64,000 nucleotides of DNA from Blastobasis lacticolella (lineage: Eukaryota; Arthropoda; Insecta; Lepidoptera; Blastobasidae), in assembly GCA_905147135.1 (NCBI GenBank), contig LR990053.1:16380501-16444500 (forward strand), read 5' to 3'. A program made the translations under genes and the position numbers. The notes beneath the pieces were generated by a model. The model ran no database searches and was not told the origin of the DNA. It worked only from the letters and a program-made list of their open reading frames with translations. Positions 44,620 to 56,860 of this stretch are shown in pieces. Positions within the stretch are counted from its first letter, which is position 1. Every line of letters starts with the position of its first letter.

Positions 44620-47160
44620 CAAGCCGTTTTTTTCATTCCCAACCGGCTCGGCGTGCGGTATTGACGGCCTGACTTCGCAGCACTTTAAGGATCTCCTGAG
44701 CTGTGCTGGTGAGGCTGGTGATATTCTTTTGGACTCTATTACAGGGCTTACGAACTTTATGCTGTTAGGCGCGGTAGAGCCATCGGTTGTATGATGCCAA
44801 CCTTATCGCTTTAAAAAAAAGGAATGGACGAGGAATTCGTTCCATTGCGGTTGGCACCTACCATCGCCTGACAGCTAAGCTCTGTTGCAGGTTCTCTGCG
44901 CCCAGTCTAAAAGAATATTTCCAGCCGATCCAGGTAGGCTTTGGTCCGAAAGGAGGCTGCAAAGCCACCGTTCATGCCCTCAGGACGTTCCTTCAGCATA
45001 AAGGCGGTGAAGTTCTGATGAAGGTTGACGTAAAAATGCCTTTAATTCTGTGGATAGAGGCGCCTTGCTCAACCAAGTTAAATCAAAGATGCCGGCCGCC
45101 TATAATTTTCTGTGGGAATGTTATAAACAACCGATGAATCTTGTAACGGTACCCTAGGAGGTAATGCGACAACTGTCTTACAGGATTTACAGCTCCTCAT
45201 TCGGAAGTTCAGTGCCATAGGTCTGGACCTGAATTTCTCGAAGTGTGAGCTGTATATCACTGAGTCTTGTCGGTCAGCTAGCGCTGTTTTAGCAGCATTT
45301 AGCACCCTAGCCCCACAGATCACAGTCGTCGACAAGACTAACCTTCACCTACTAGAGTAGACGACCTATTTTCGACGAATCTCTGAAACATTTTGTGGAC
45401 AAAAATATTAAAAATTTCAGTTCAATTGCGGATCGCCTACTCAAAATTAACAGTCACATGGCTTTTGCTATAATCCGGTACTGCCTTTTTGTTCCAAAAT
45501 TTGTGTGTTTTACATCTTTGGAAGCATCCCGTTCTTCTAGAACTCCTAGACAACACTGTGATACAACACTCACATCAGTTTTAAACATCAATATGGAAAA
45601 TTCTTCTTGGGACCAGGCATCATTGCCTATTCGCTATGGTGGTCTGGGCGTTCGTAAAGTGTCTAGTGTCTCGTTGCCAGCGTTTTTGTCCTCGGTACAC
45701 AGCTCGCAGTCCCTAGCGGATAAATTATTGTCCAAACTAGGGACTTTTCCATCGGCTTTTCTACCGAGGCCAAATACGCGTGGCAATTGGCTTGCCAGGA
45801 GGCAGAGCCCACTAATTCTTATTCGCAGCGGCTATGGGACGAGCCGATCTGTAGGTTTGCGCGAAACAAACTTTTAAACGCAACTACCAACTCTGCAGAG
45901 CGTGCTCGCCTTCTGGCTTCTGGCGGGAATCGGGCCCCTGGGTTCAGGCAATGTCTTCAAAAAACCTCGGCACTTTGCTCGACCATGCCACGGCCCTGCG
46001 TCTTGGCGCGCCCTGCAGCGCTTCGCACGACTGCCACTGTAGCCGCCCAGCTCGGCCACCATGGTTTGTCACGCAGTAGGAGCGCCGGACGTATTCCACG
46101 CCACGCGGACCTTAATGATATCATCTGTCGGGCCTTTGCCTCCGCTGGTGCTCCCGCGGTGCTGAAACCCAAAGGTTTAGCCCGCGATGACGGTAAAAGA
46201 CCTGACGGCATGACACTCACGCCCTGGAAACTGGGACGGCCGTTGGTTTGGGATGCTATGTGCATTGATACTCTCGCGCCGTCCCATCTTCCAGCCACCG
46301 CGTGTCAAGCAAGGGCCGACAGAAAACGACAAACGGCGCAATTTTTTTTTTGTGTTATACGGCAGACTAACAGGCAAGCGGACCACCTGATAGAAAGTGG
46401 TCACCGCTGCCTATGGACATCAGCAACACCAGGGGAGTCACTGATGCGTTGCCCGCCTCTGAAGAGACCTCTAATATACCTCTTGAACGATCCCATGTCA
46501 TAGTCCAAAGGAAACACTGTGGCTGGAAGCTCATTCCACATCCGAAGCGGACGAGCCAGCAACGTTCTTTCGAACCTTCGCGTTGTGACCAACAGAGGGT
46601 CTACGTAGTGAGGATGAGTACCAAGCCCACGGCGGGTGGTGCGATGGCGGAATTGTGCTGTGGGCACCAGATCGAAAAGTTCCTCGGAACACTCCCCATT
46701 GTACAGCCGATAGAACACACACAGGGAGCCAAAGTCCCTTCGGTTTGCCAGTGGTTCCAACTTTTGTGTTAGTATGGGATCATCGACAATTCGTACGGCG
46801 CGTCTCTGTACGGAGTCCAAGGGATTAAGCAGCCAAGCGCGCCAAGCGCCCTGAAGCGCTCCGCACGACTGCCACTGTGGCCGCCCAGCTCGGCCACCAT
46901 GGTTTGTTGTGCAGTAGGCAGTGCAGTAGGGGGCCGTCAGAAAACGACAAACGGCGCAAATATGCATGTCTCGATGGTGACTACATATTTGCGCCATTTG
47001 GCGTGGAAACTTGGGCCGTAGGGACCAGGTGCATATTCCCTATATTGGGAACTAGCCAAGCGCCTGGTCGACATTAGTAATGACCAAAAGGCTGGCCTCT
47101 ATTTGGGACAGCGTATAAGCCTCGCCATCTAGCGGGGCAACACGGCCAGCCTTCTGGGCA
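44620..47160 (+). pseudogene. Reverse-transcriptase element remnant, copy 3
   Basis: Like copy 2, but with a further deletion that removes the stretch before the palm motif (27006-27065 equivalent), so LDDG is lost, and small deletions near 45510 and 45985. [12 protein letters not shown] and RPLVWDAMCIDT survive. Carries the same nested jockey tail. Confidence 0.65.
46342..46841 (-). mobile_element. Jockey LINE 3' end nested in the RT remnant (unit 3)
   Basis: Same insertion as 28293-28795, with the frame longer by about 35 residues (FKRYIRGLFRGGQRI) because two bases differ at 46505. Confidence 0.8.
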
Positions 47161-47631
47161 CATTTCTACATTCAGAGGACTTGGGGCAGATATTTATATA
47201 CATATATATTTTAATGTAAATAAAGCTTTAAGAGCTATTAGATATTTAAAAAAATGTTTTGTGTAAAAATACTGAATTCTAAAAATATTAATTTTATACA
47301 GTTTAATGTTGTAAAACGGCTCATTTTGTAAATTTAGTTAGTTACAGGGTTCTTGTTTGTTACTTTTGATATCTTATCATAAGTGACTGCGTAAGTTTTA
47401 AAGGTAAGATAAGGTAAAATATTTCTTGAAATGAGCAAAACCGGTTGTGTTGTTTTTATATTTCATATAATTCGTTATTTCTTGTTATTTATTAATTTAT
47501 TACGCACATGTGGTTCTGCAATTTTGTTTACTGCTAACTAAATGCATGATTCGTAGACGTTATGGGCACAGTTACTACTTACCAGCAGGTGAGCTGTCTG
47601 CTCGTTTGTCACTGCGTTAAATAAATAAAAC

Positions 47632-49152
47632 TTAGGGATTTTCTACAGCTCTGTTTGCTTGTCCACCATTATTATTAATTATCTTTATCATTGGGAAGAT
47701 TTTACTTCTTTTACCACATTTATAACAGCATAAACCGACACAAAATAATATAGTAAGTAAAAGAACCAATGCAATTAGAGAATAAGTCAATATCTTCCAA
47801 ATATTTATGGAATCTGGTGTAGGCTCTGGTGTTGACTCTGGAGTTGTCTCTGGGGATGGCTCTGGGGTTGGCTCTGGAGTTGGCTCTGGAGTAGGCTCTG
47901 GAGTTGGCTCTGGAGTTGGTTCTGGAGTTGCCTCTGGAGTTGCCTCTGGAGTTGCCTCTGGAGTTGCCTCTGGAGTTGGCTCTGGAGTTGGCCCTTGAGT
48001 TGGCTCTGGAGTTGGCTCTAGGGTTGCCTCAGGAGTTGCCTCTGGAGTTGGCTCTGGAATTGGCTCTGGAGTTGGCTCTGGAGTTGGCTCTGGGGTTGCC
48101 TCTGGAGTTGCCTCTGGAGCTGGCTCTGGGGTTACCTCTGGAGTTGCCTCTGGAGTTGTCTCTGGAGTTGCGTCTGGGGTTGCCTCTGGAGTTAGCTCTG
48201 GAGTTGCCTCTGGAGTTGCCTCTGGAGCTGGCTCTGGGGTTGCCTCTGGAGTAGCCTCTGGAGTAGCCTCTGGAGTTGCCTCTGGAGTTGCCTCTGGAGT
48301 TGCCTCTGGAGTTGCCTCTGGAGTTGGCTCTAGAGTTGGCCCTTGAGTTGGCTCTGGAGGTGGCTCTGGGGTTGTCTCTGGAGTAGCCTCTGGAGTTGGT
48401 TCTGGAGTTGGTTCTGGAGTTGGCTCTGGAGTTGGCTCTGGGGTTGCCCCTGGAGTTGCCTCTGGAGCTGGCTCTGGGGTTGCCTCTGGAGTTGCCTCTG
48501 GAGTTGGCTCTTGGGTTGCCTCTGGAGCTGGCTCTGGGGTTGTCTCTGGAGTTGCCTCTGGGGTTGGCTCTGGAGTTGGCTCTGGAGTTGCCTCTGGAGT
48601 TGCCTCTGGAGTTGCCTCTGGAGTTGCCTCTGGAGTTGCCTCTGGAGTTGCCTCTGGAGTTGGCTCTGGAGTTGGCCCTTGAGTTGGCTCTGGAGCTGGC
48701 TCTGGGGTTGTCTCTGGAGTAGCCTCTGGAGTTGGTTCTAGAGTTGGTTCTGGAGTTGGCTCTGGAGTTGGCTTTGGGGTTGCCCCTGGAGTTGGCTCTG
48801 GAGTTGCCTCTGGAGTTGCCTCTGGAGTTGGCTCTGGAGTTGCCTCTGGAGTTGGCTCTGGAGTTGGCTCTGCAGTTGGCTCTGGGGTTGGCTCTGGGGT
48901 TGCCTCAGGAGATGGCTCTGGAGTTGGCTCTGGAGTTGGCTCTAGAGTTGGCTCTGGGGTTGCCTCTGGAGTTGGCTCTGGAGATGGCTCTGGGGTTGGC
49001 TCTAGGGTTGGCTCTGGTGTTGGCTCTGGAGTGGGCCTTATTATTTCGTCATAAATTATACATTCCTCTTCAATATATTCAGGGGGAATATAGCGATATG
49101 AGTCCACTAATAAAATTGAATCTTCATCCATGGTTGTTCCCATGAAAATTAT
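47632..49152 (-). CDS. Gene C exon 2: MAM-like end, PTPE mucin stalk, TM helix and tail
   Basis: 506 residues from the TTTTACAG acceptor. The first 39 residues are identical to B. The stalk is about 407 residues, near 102 units, but differs from B in internal arrangement: runs of seven or more TPEA units, PSPE variants near both ends, and loss of one TQEPTPGA block. TM and tail match B. Joins in phase 0 with 52619-53071. The pattern shows unit gain and loss after B and C separated. Confidence 0.7.
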   Translation of the reverse strand: MIFMGTTMDEDSILLVDSYRYIPPEYIEEECIIYDEIIRPTPEPTPEPTLEPTPEPSPEPTPEATPEPTLEPTPEPTPEPSPEATPEPTPEPTAEPTPEPTPEATPEPTPEATPEATPEPTPGATPKPTPEPTPEPTLEPTPEATPETTPEPAPEPTQGPTPEPTPEATPEATPEATPEATPEATPEATPEPTPEPTPEATPETTPEPAPEATQEPTPEATPEATPEPAPEATPGATPEPTPEPTPEPTPEPTPEATPETTPEPPPEPTQGPTLEPTPEATPEATPEATPEATPEATPEATPEATPEPAPEATPEATPELTPEATPDATPETTPEATPEVTPEPAPEATPEATPEPTPEPTPEPIPEPTPEATPEATLEPTPEPTQGPTPEPTPEATPEATPEATPEATPEPTPEPTPEPTPEPTPEPTPEPSPETTPESTPEPTPDSINIWKILTYSLIALVLLLTILFCVGLCCYKCGKRSKIFPMIKIINNNGGQANRAVENP

Positions 49153-49664
49153 CTGTAAAATAAGATAAAATTTACCAATCCGGCAAGCTAGACTATTTTG
49201 ATGGTAATATTGAGAAAAGTGGCCGTATGGTGTCCGGCAGAGTAGAATAGCAACAACCCCTTACACTCCCGGGTATCGTACAAGGCAACTAATATGTTCG
49301 AGGCATAAGATCTAGAGTCTCTGAGTAAGCTGGATAATGGGCAACAGCGTTTATAGGTTGACAACTTAACTGTTATATCGCCTGCGGGAGGTGAGGTACG
49401 TGGGAGGGTGAGTTTTCATGAATGAATGTGGGGGGCGCGGGGCAGTGAGCATTTCCTTCCGCGAAACGTCAGTTAATGGCGTTCCTCGGAAAAATTATGC
49501 ACACGAGATTATGCTCGAACTTGTCCCAAGCTTAAGTATAATAGCCCAAGACGAGAAACCTAATCTTTGCTTTTAAAACTAAATCTCGATTTTTAATTCG
49601 GTGCAAAAAAGTAAGATTTTCTTCATATTTATTTTATGGCTCACTTATGGCACACGCCTTATAA

Positions 49665-49995
49665 GAAAACTCACTGTCGCCCAAAGGGCGATGGAAAGGG
49701 CTATACTTGGAGTGTCATTGCGCGATCGAATCAGGAATGAGAAGATCCGCAAGTGAACTATTGCGAAAGATTGCTCGCAGAACAGATGGCCTATGGGGCA
49801 GGAAAATTCTTGAGTGGCGATCATGTACCGGAAGACGCAGCGTAAGTAGGCCTCCCACTAGGTGTGCCGACGATCTGGTAAAGATCGCAGGTGTGTGCGG
49901 AAGGCGCAATACCGTTTGTGGAGATCTCTGGAGGATGCCTATGCCCATCAGTAGGCATCTTACGGCTGATATGATGATGATGATGATGATTTAAT
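49665..49995 (+). mobile_element. RTE-type LINE 3' fragment (C)
   Basis: Same as B, ending in (GAT)n at 49972-49990. Confidence 0.65.
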
Positions 49996-50266
49996 ATGTA
50001 CAAATCACATCTAAGTTTTGTTTCGAGACGAGAAAATAAAAACTCCTTGCAGCACCTCTCCTTCCTCTCCACGGCGCACACTTCAGAAACCCCTAAGCTT
50101 CTATAAATTTTTTAGCAAATATTTTCAATCCTCCATCTCAGGATTTATCATCGGTAAATTAACCTCGTATGCGTTATTCCAAGAGTCCGTAGCAAAAAAA
50201 CCAACCGCGCTGTGCGGAGTCCGCGGGCGCACTGAGAAACGTCCCTTGTGCTCCCTGCCCCGCAGC

Positions 50267-51381
50267 CATAGCCTCCTTCATACATGTCAAAGTGCGGGAC
50301 AATTATAATAAATTAAAAATATATTGGTGAAACTGTAAATTAACGCGTTTGTATGGACCATCTACGAAGGTAAATAAAAGTAAATATATTTATAATTGCG
50401 CTAAAATTGGATAAATACGATTTTTAAAAAACAACCTTTGACAATTTTTGTTGTTAGTTTTTAACACATTTCATAAATCAAATTCTGTTTTATAATTGTC
50501 ATCTTTCTCTAATAGATGCAAACGCGTTGTAGCATTTAAAAAATGCAAGTAAAATTATGATTAAACCTTAAAAATGGGAAAGAAGCTGTGCCGAAGTTTT
50601 GCTTCCCAAAATATGTAATTCTATTAAACAAATGGACTTCTGCTATTCCTCAAGCATGCTGGAGCCCCATCGAAGGATCTTTCGAGTGCAGCAAACATTT
50701 TCGCAGTGTGAATGTTATTACAACTACTTTAAACCAAGATCTTTGATTATCGACGATGATGGGACCGTTGATAAAGTAGATAGGTACAATAGGTAAGTAA
50801 GTTGTTAGTGTTTAAATGCTTAGGTACTTAAAGAAGGATGTTTAAAATGTATTATACCTAATAGTGAATAAATTGGGCAATATTTTGACTAACATAGATT
50901 ATTTATTTCATTGCTTTCGGCTGCGACTGCGTCCGCATAAAATTCTGTTATAACGTTCCGGACCCGTTCCCGCGTGTTTCACATTAATTTTCGGGATAAA
51001 TTATAGCAAATGTGCTATTCTAAACTATATGCTATATTACTGACAAATTGCATTAAAATCTGTTCAGTAGTTTTTGCGTGAAGGAGTAACAAACATCCAT
51101 TACATACAAAACCAAACATACATTAAATTTCGCATTTACAATAGTAGGAAAATAATATTGCATCTAGGGAGATAGGTAAATAGTACAGGAATCTATCCAA
51201 TTTCATATTATCTAACTACTTAATCACTTAAATAACTAAAAACATAAAATGACGACGACCCCGAAGATAGTTTCACAGTAATTCACAGATTACTATAGCA
51301 GTAATTTTCAGGTTCACTAAAATCAAAAAATGCGACGTTGTCAAATTTCTGTGCATGGCTTGTAAGATGAAGGAGGCTATG
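50267..51381. mobile_element. THAP-containing TIR element (C)
   Basis: Perfect 15-bp ends as in B. The THAP relic lies at 50597-50746 with the same CSKHF motif and stop. Confidence 0.55.
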
Positions 51382-51601
51382 CTCAGCCCCAAAACGTCAT
51401 ATGACGTCACCCATTCTGCCCCCCTCATACCGCAGGCGATACACCAGTTAAGTTGTCGACCTATACCATTGTTATATTTATTACACGGCGATCACCAATC
51501 CGCCTGCCAAGCGTGGAAATTATGGCAATAACCTTCCGTTTTGTGGGAGAGGCCTTAAGTCCTGCAGTGGACTGTTATGGGCTGTGATGATGGTTGAGAA
51601 A

Positions 51602-51915
51602 AGAGACTGGGGAGCGCCGGTGGCCGAGCGGTTAGGGGTATCCGACTCGTAAGCAAGAGGTATCGGGTTCGAATCCCGCTACGGCCATGTACCAATGACT
51701 CTTTTCTGAGTTATATAGATTAGTTGAATATTACCCGATTCTCTTACGGTGAGGAATAACATCGTGATGAAACTGCATGAAACTGCAACCATGATGCAAT
51801 CTGGTCAGGTTCCCATGGTAACAGGGTCATGGAGGTCAGATGGCAGTCGCTCCCCTGTAATTACCTGAGCTGCCAAACCCTAGATCATGGTCAAGGCGGA
51901 CTCCAGGCCCTCGTG
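51602..51915 (+). mobile_element. tRNA-derived SINE (C)
   Basis: A box 51621-51631 and B box 51666-51676. Confidence 0.75.
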
Positions 51916-52252
51916 GACAACCGTGGACAACCGGGATATTAACATCAAGATGAGTGTTATTGAGAAAAGATACGATTATGTTGACAATAGAAGAAAAGGG
52001 TGTTAATGTAATAGTGTTTAATAGTATTGGCCATTGGTGAGAGGCATTATATAAATCAACGAAACATTTATTACCTAATTGTTGCAGGATACGTCTCATA
52101 TAGTAGTCAGATATCGAACGTTTTACAGTTCAATTGAATTCAATTCTATTCATCTTAGTCTCGTTTGTTATTTCTATAGAACATTTTATAGTTCAATTCA
52201 ATTCAATTCATCTCAGTCTCGTTTGTTATCTTTATAGAACGATTTATAGTTA

Positions 52253-52582
52253 TCTAATATATAAAATTCTCGTGTCACAGTTTTCGTTGCCATACTCCTC
52301 CGAAACGGCTTGACCGATTTTGATGAAATTTTTTTTGCTAATCCGGTATCTATGAGAATCGGCCAACATCTATTTTTCATCCCCCTAAATGTTAGGGGTA
52401 GTCCACCCCTAAATTTTTTTATTTATTTATTAGACAAAATTTTTAATTTCTATTTTTTTATGATACAACATACAAAAATACATACAATCCTCAATTTTCA
52501 CCCTTCTACGATCAACCCTTATTTTTTAATAGCCATTTTAGTAATATTTATATGGCAAAACAACGTTTGCCGGGTCAGCTAG
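52253..52582 (+). mobile_element. Non-autonomous Helitron (C)
   Basis: 330 bp, same ends and same insertion point as in B, so it predates the B/C duplication. Confidence 0.85.
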
Positions 52583-52618
52583 TAATTAATATATTCGTAA
52601 ACCCCCTTGTTTACTTAC

Positions 52619-53071
52619 ATATACGTCAATTGCATTTCCAGCAGTGCCTAACACACTGGTAGGCACGACATGCCATCCATCCAGATCGGTCGGTTGTATC
52701 ATTATAGGTGAAGCCACACTTGTCCCACCATCTTGTAGCATAACATTAAGCATCACGTTGCCTATTTTATATAACGTGACTTCAAACACGCCATTAGGAG
52801 ATACTGTTAACACGTTTGAGGCAATACAACTTAAAGCGTTCTGAGTGGATGGCTTAATAAAGTAGTTGCTACTAGGATGAGGGCCATAAATTCCTAGTAA
52901 GGAATCATAATGTTCCAAGCTCCATGTATTGGGTAACGAAGCACAATGTCCGAAATTCGGATCCATAGTCTCTTCAAAATAATCTTCAAAATTATATGTA
53001 ACACATATTTCACTCGAGACACCGCTAACAGCAACCACTATTACGAGAAGACACTTTATTGGATTCTTCAT
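52619..53071 (-). CDS. Gene C exon 1: signal peptide and MAM-like ectodomain
   Basis: 151 codons, MKNPIKCLL signal peptide, GTAAGT donor (plus 52613-52618), phase 0. Differences from A and B include GHCASLPN, LLGIYGP and TSVASPI; Cys positions are unchanged. The upstream ATG at 53128 is kept as in A. Splices across 3.47 kb to 49152. Confidence 0.7.
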
Positions 53072-53158
53072 TTTATTGATTATAACATTCCCATCACAAA
53101 CATTTGAACACAGTGCGAAATATGTCACAGAACGCTTTAATTTAAATTAGTATAATGC

Positions 53159-53166
53159 TATCGATA
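53159..53166 (-). promoter_or_regulatory. Conserved TATCGATA near gene C start
   Basis: Same motif as in A and B. Confidence 0.25.
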
Positions 53167-53272
53167 ATTGTTTATCAATCTTAGAAATGACAGGTTGATA
53201 AAATAGTTTCCGGACTAATCGTAATCCCACAAGTCTCACAAATGAAACATATATCAGAGTCGTTGGACTACA

Positions 53273-53460
53273 TTTAGACATAGACAGTATTTTATTCGGA
53301 TCTTCATTACATCCTTAACCTAAGGTAAGTACAGTAAATTATAATTATTAAAAATTACATAAGACCAGCCATTGATGTAATGGAAACCGAAATGGACCAG
53401 TCTCAGCATAATGCTGTGAGGGCTAATGCCTGTCACAGCGCTGGCCAATACCTTTCCCTT
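53273..53460 (-). mobile_element. Retroelement end with TGTCTA tail (unit 3)
   Basis: Counterpart of 7808-8016 with fewer tail units. Confidence 0.5.
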
Positions 53461-53628
53461 TGCTTTGTTAGAGTGAGATTTTGTTTGTTTACGTTTCTTG
53501 CAAAGTTCTTATTACATTCGTATGGCATCTTACGTAATCAGCATCGAGTTCAATAGAAATTCATTGATTTATTGCACTCCTATCTTTGGTTCCTATTCGA
53601 TGCGTCATTTATATAACTTAGTAGCCGT

Positions 53629-54041
53629 TACCACTTTTTATTTCCGTTCCCGGTTTCACTGTAGATTCAGTTGTAATTTCGGCAGTTTGTTCAGTTGTAT
53701 TTTCTGTTATAATTTCGTTAGTAGATTCTGATGTAGGCCCAGTTTCATTTTCGGTAGATTATTCAATTGTATTTTCTGTTATAATTTCAGTAACCGATGC
53801 TGTTGTAGGTTCAGTTATAGGAACTTTAGTCCAGTCTGTGGTCATATCTGTACTAGGCTGTGTCGTTGGTCCCATTGTAGGTTCTGCTGTAATTCCAGTT
53901 GTCACATCTGCTGCTGTTATGTTTTCAGTTACCCCATTATTGTCATAAACTGTACACGTTTCTTCTTCCTCAGGAGAGAAAACCGAAGAAAGAATCTACG
54001 ATCATAACAGCCTCAGCTGATGCACAAGCGATGAACTCCTC
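53629..54041 (-). pseudogene. Gene D: Thr-rich relative of the A/B/C exon 2
   Basis: Begins after a TTTTTTCAG acceptor. AVMIVDSF, then EEEETCTVYD in a frame shifted by one base, parallel LLVDSY and EEECIIYD of A-C. The stalk is Thr-rich (TTEPTT, TEIITENT) instead of PTPE. An in-frame TAA interrupts it near 53755, and no TM or tail follows because the copy is cut at the unit 3 boundary. The same interspersed repeat lies about 95 bases upstream of the acceptor as in gene A, so the exon and intron are truly paralogous. No matching exon 1 found. Confidence 0.6.
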
Positions 54042-54134
54042 CTGAAAAAATAATTGTGACTTTATGTAAAACGTAAACATATATTTAATTAATAAGCAGA
54101 TATTAATTATGTACAACGCTATATTAAGCCTTCT

Positions 54135-54400
54135 GGTGTCCGGCAGAGTAGAATCGCACCAACCCCTTATAGTAGTGGATGTCGTACAAGGCGACTTATG
54201 TTTTCGAGGCAAAAGATCTAGAGTCTACGTAGGCTGGATAAATGGGCAGCAGCGTTTCACATTGTTATATTTATAACTCGGCGATCTCCAACTCGCCTGC
54301 CAAGCGTGAAGACTATTACAATAACCTTCTCTCTCGTGGGATAGGCAATAATTCCCGCATTAGACTGTTCTTGGCTATGACGACGATAATGATGAATGTT
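54135..54400. repeat. Interspersed repeat, uninterrupted (empty site)
   Basis: Continuous across GGGCAGCAGCGTT / CACATTGTTATATTT, where A, B and C carry the TIR element. Confidence 0.65.
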
Positions 54401-55074
54401 AACCAAACAGAAATTAATCAGTCCATCAGTCAAAGCCTCCTCGCTAGGCGGGCGGGTCGGAGAGTGCAGTGTTGAAAGTACTGAACAGAAAATGCTGCTC
54501 TTCATTTTCTGGTTTAGGTAAGGTGGTAACAGATGGTCTGCTTCTATGGCAAATGCTAGATGCTCGACTTTTAGCGTGATTCATAGATCACGATATTTGT
54601 CGAATGTGGAGTATTCATGGATCATGATAGAGATCACAGCACTTCGTCAAATACATTGGCCGCCTTTCACTTAACCCGCTATCTCTGCCAGCCACCACTC
54701 GACCACTACACTAAACTAGTTTAGTTTACTATAATTTTTTTTCTTGAATAACTCTCCGTATTAAAATACAATGCGTAGGTTAAAAGATCTAAGCGTACAT
54801 ACATATACAGGGTGTTACAATATATGTATAAAGCCGAAAGGGTGTTAAAGTACAGCTTGCAAAGAGTACACTGGCGACTTCATATTATCCAGACATTGAA
54901 TTTTAATTTTCATAAAAAATCTTCGTTTTTATAGAAAAATAACCATATCGACTACGTTGAAACGCAGCTCTATTTTAAGTTGATGATCCTAGAAGGAGAA
55001 GTTTAATAACCGCGTGCGACATCTATTAAAGTAGAGCAACCTCCTTAAGCCTAGTACCAGGAGCCTAATGCTAC

Positions 55075-55382
55075 GTACACACGCACCGGTTTCGGCCAAC
55101 GATTGTCCGTTGGCGTGTGCCGGCCGGCGAGCCGCAGCGCAGCGTGGCGGTAACATCAAACGGATAGAAGCAATCGACCAAACGCAGCTTGGGCGGATAC
55201 CGAAGGCCAATAAACAAACGTGCGATTACGAGCCCGAATAGGTTCCCAAAACTCACAAAGATCGTTTGCTTGACCACGAAATGCAATTACCTATTGGTTC
55301 TTAGAAGTCCAAAGAACGTGCTGTAACCAACGGCGAATTCGGCCGACAACCCTTCGTTGGCGTAAGATGAGTGTGTACACAC
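55075..55382. mobile_element. MITE-like element
   Basis: GTACACACGCA at the left and the reverse of GTACACACTCA at the right, each followed by CCAACGA...GTTGG-like blocks. Imperfect ends; no coding. Confidence 0.35.
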
Positions 55383-55574
55383 CATAAAGAGGAGTTTAAT
55401 AACCTCATGCCATCCATAACAAATCAAACGAACCTCCTACATCTACATTTAGTACATTAGTCTACATTTAGTCGAACTAAATGTTATCTACTTATCTACA
55501 AGAATAAGCTCTACCAAATTAACTAGGAAGTTACCTACACTAATAGGTAGGTATGCTTAAATAGTCGGAGCGTA

Positions 55575-55790
55575 CGCGAGAGGTACCGGGTTCGACACAA
55601 AGTTCGGTCAAATACTAACCGATGCTGTTACAGTGACGGAAAACATCGTGCTGAAACCTGCACATTTAGGCGACTGAAAGTCTAACCATGATTCAATCTA
55701 GTCAGGTAATCACAACAGGATCATGGTCAAGGAGGACACCAGGCCCTCGTGCGCGAGAGCAAAACCATGTCATTAACACCGAGATGATTT
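55575..55790 (+). mobile_element. SINE fragment
   Basis: Old, head-damaged copy of the gene-intron SINE: CCGGGTTCGA, then GACGGAAAACATCGTGCTGA and GGCCCTCGTGCGCGAGAGC. Confidence 0.55.
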
Positions 55791-56860
55791 CTACTAGGTA
55801 GGTACCTAACAGAACAAACCACCCCAGCACAACAATGGTAAAATAAGAATTAAATTCATAATACTTAGGTACTTATTAACTGAAGGCCTAAAAACAGTAT
55901 CTAAGTAGATTAGGTAGGTAGGAACCTACGTAAATAAAAAACAAAACAAGTTAATCAGTCTGGGTGCCAGCCGGACCCGCGGTGTGGACTGCCGCAGGTA
56001 CTTAAACTAAATAAAAGTAAACATAGTCAGCTACCTACTAAAGTAGATATCTACTACACTAAAACGGGATTCTTTCAAATGACAAAATGGCTCTACACAG
56101 ATAGGTAAGTACTAGGTACCTACTAACACGTTTCCCTCATCTAAGTACCTACGTAGCCTAGGGAACCACTTATGAATCTAGTTTTGGTGAAACACATTAC
56201 AGACAGGTTCCACTAAATACCTACATGTTTTTATGAAAAGATAAAAGCGCTGTCTTTTCTACCTATTTCCCGTCGGAAAAGAACCGAGCGCGGCGGTTGC
56301 GCTTCTAACGTCACTATTAGGTGGTAGGTAGCGTCTCCTAGTCTAGCTAGAACCTAGACCTTTAAAGCATGTAGGTACGTACCTTTTAAACGTTATTTTA
56401 TGGAAACCAACAGTGTCAGGTGCCAGCGCGGTTAACCATTCTTGCTTTCTTGTGGCACGATGACTGATAGGTAGATACAATCATACACACAGATACACAA
56501 CACTACAGCCAGCACTGGTTGCTATGCAATACGTCAGTTGGTAGGTAACATGGTCTTTGGCCTAATGCTTGGTTGCACTCATGCAATAATGATTATCACA
56601 ATACTTAAAACTGTTGAACACTGTACACAAACAAGACTACGATAATGTTGATATCTGAAGCAATGAATCATTCATTCTTTCATATCGTTAACACACTTAT
56701 CACAGTTATTTTCACAGTACTTAGGTATCTTATACATAAAACGCAACAAACAATCACACCGATCACGCGAAAAGCTAAAAACAGAATAAAATAACACGAC
56801 TAGAAAATAGGTAAATTTTAACACAAGAAGCTGCGCCGTCGGCGTCAGCGTCGGTTCAAA

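Larger units (their letters stand above)
49352..51465. mobile_element. TIR DNA element, copy C
   Basis: As copy B, with one change in the left end (GGTTGAC for GGTCGAC). Confidence 0.6.
49229..51596. repeat. Interspersed repeat split by the TIR element (C)
   Basis: Halves 49229-49351 and 51466-51596. Confidence 0.6.
44612..53628. repeat. Segmental duplication unit 3
   Basis: About 9 kb. The junction with unit 2 is abrupt (GGAGTTCGATCA then CCGTTCATCAAGCC). It ends where homology to 8170 stops and the Thr-rich pseudogene begins. Confidence 0.8.
54481..56860. other. Long non-genic stretch
   Basis: Holds a TIR-element candidate and a SINE fragment (listed separately), a transposon-like CAGGGTGTTACAA near 54813, and many TAGGTAGGTACCTAC-type short motifs from 55440 to 56400. 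No gene seen. Confidence 0.35.
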
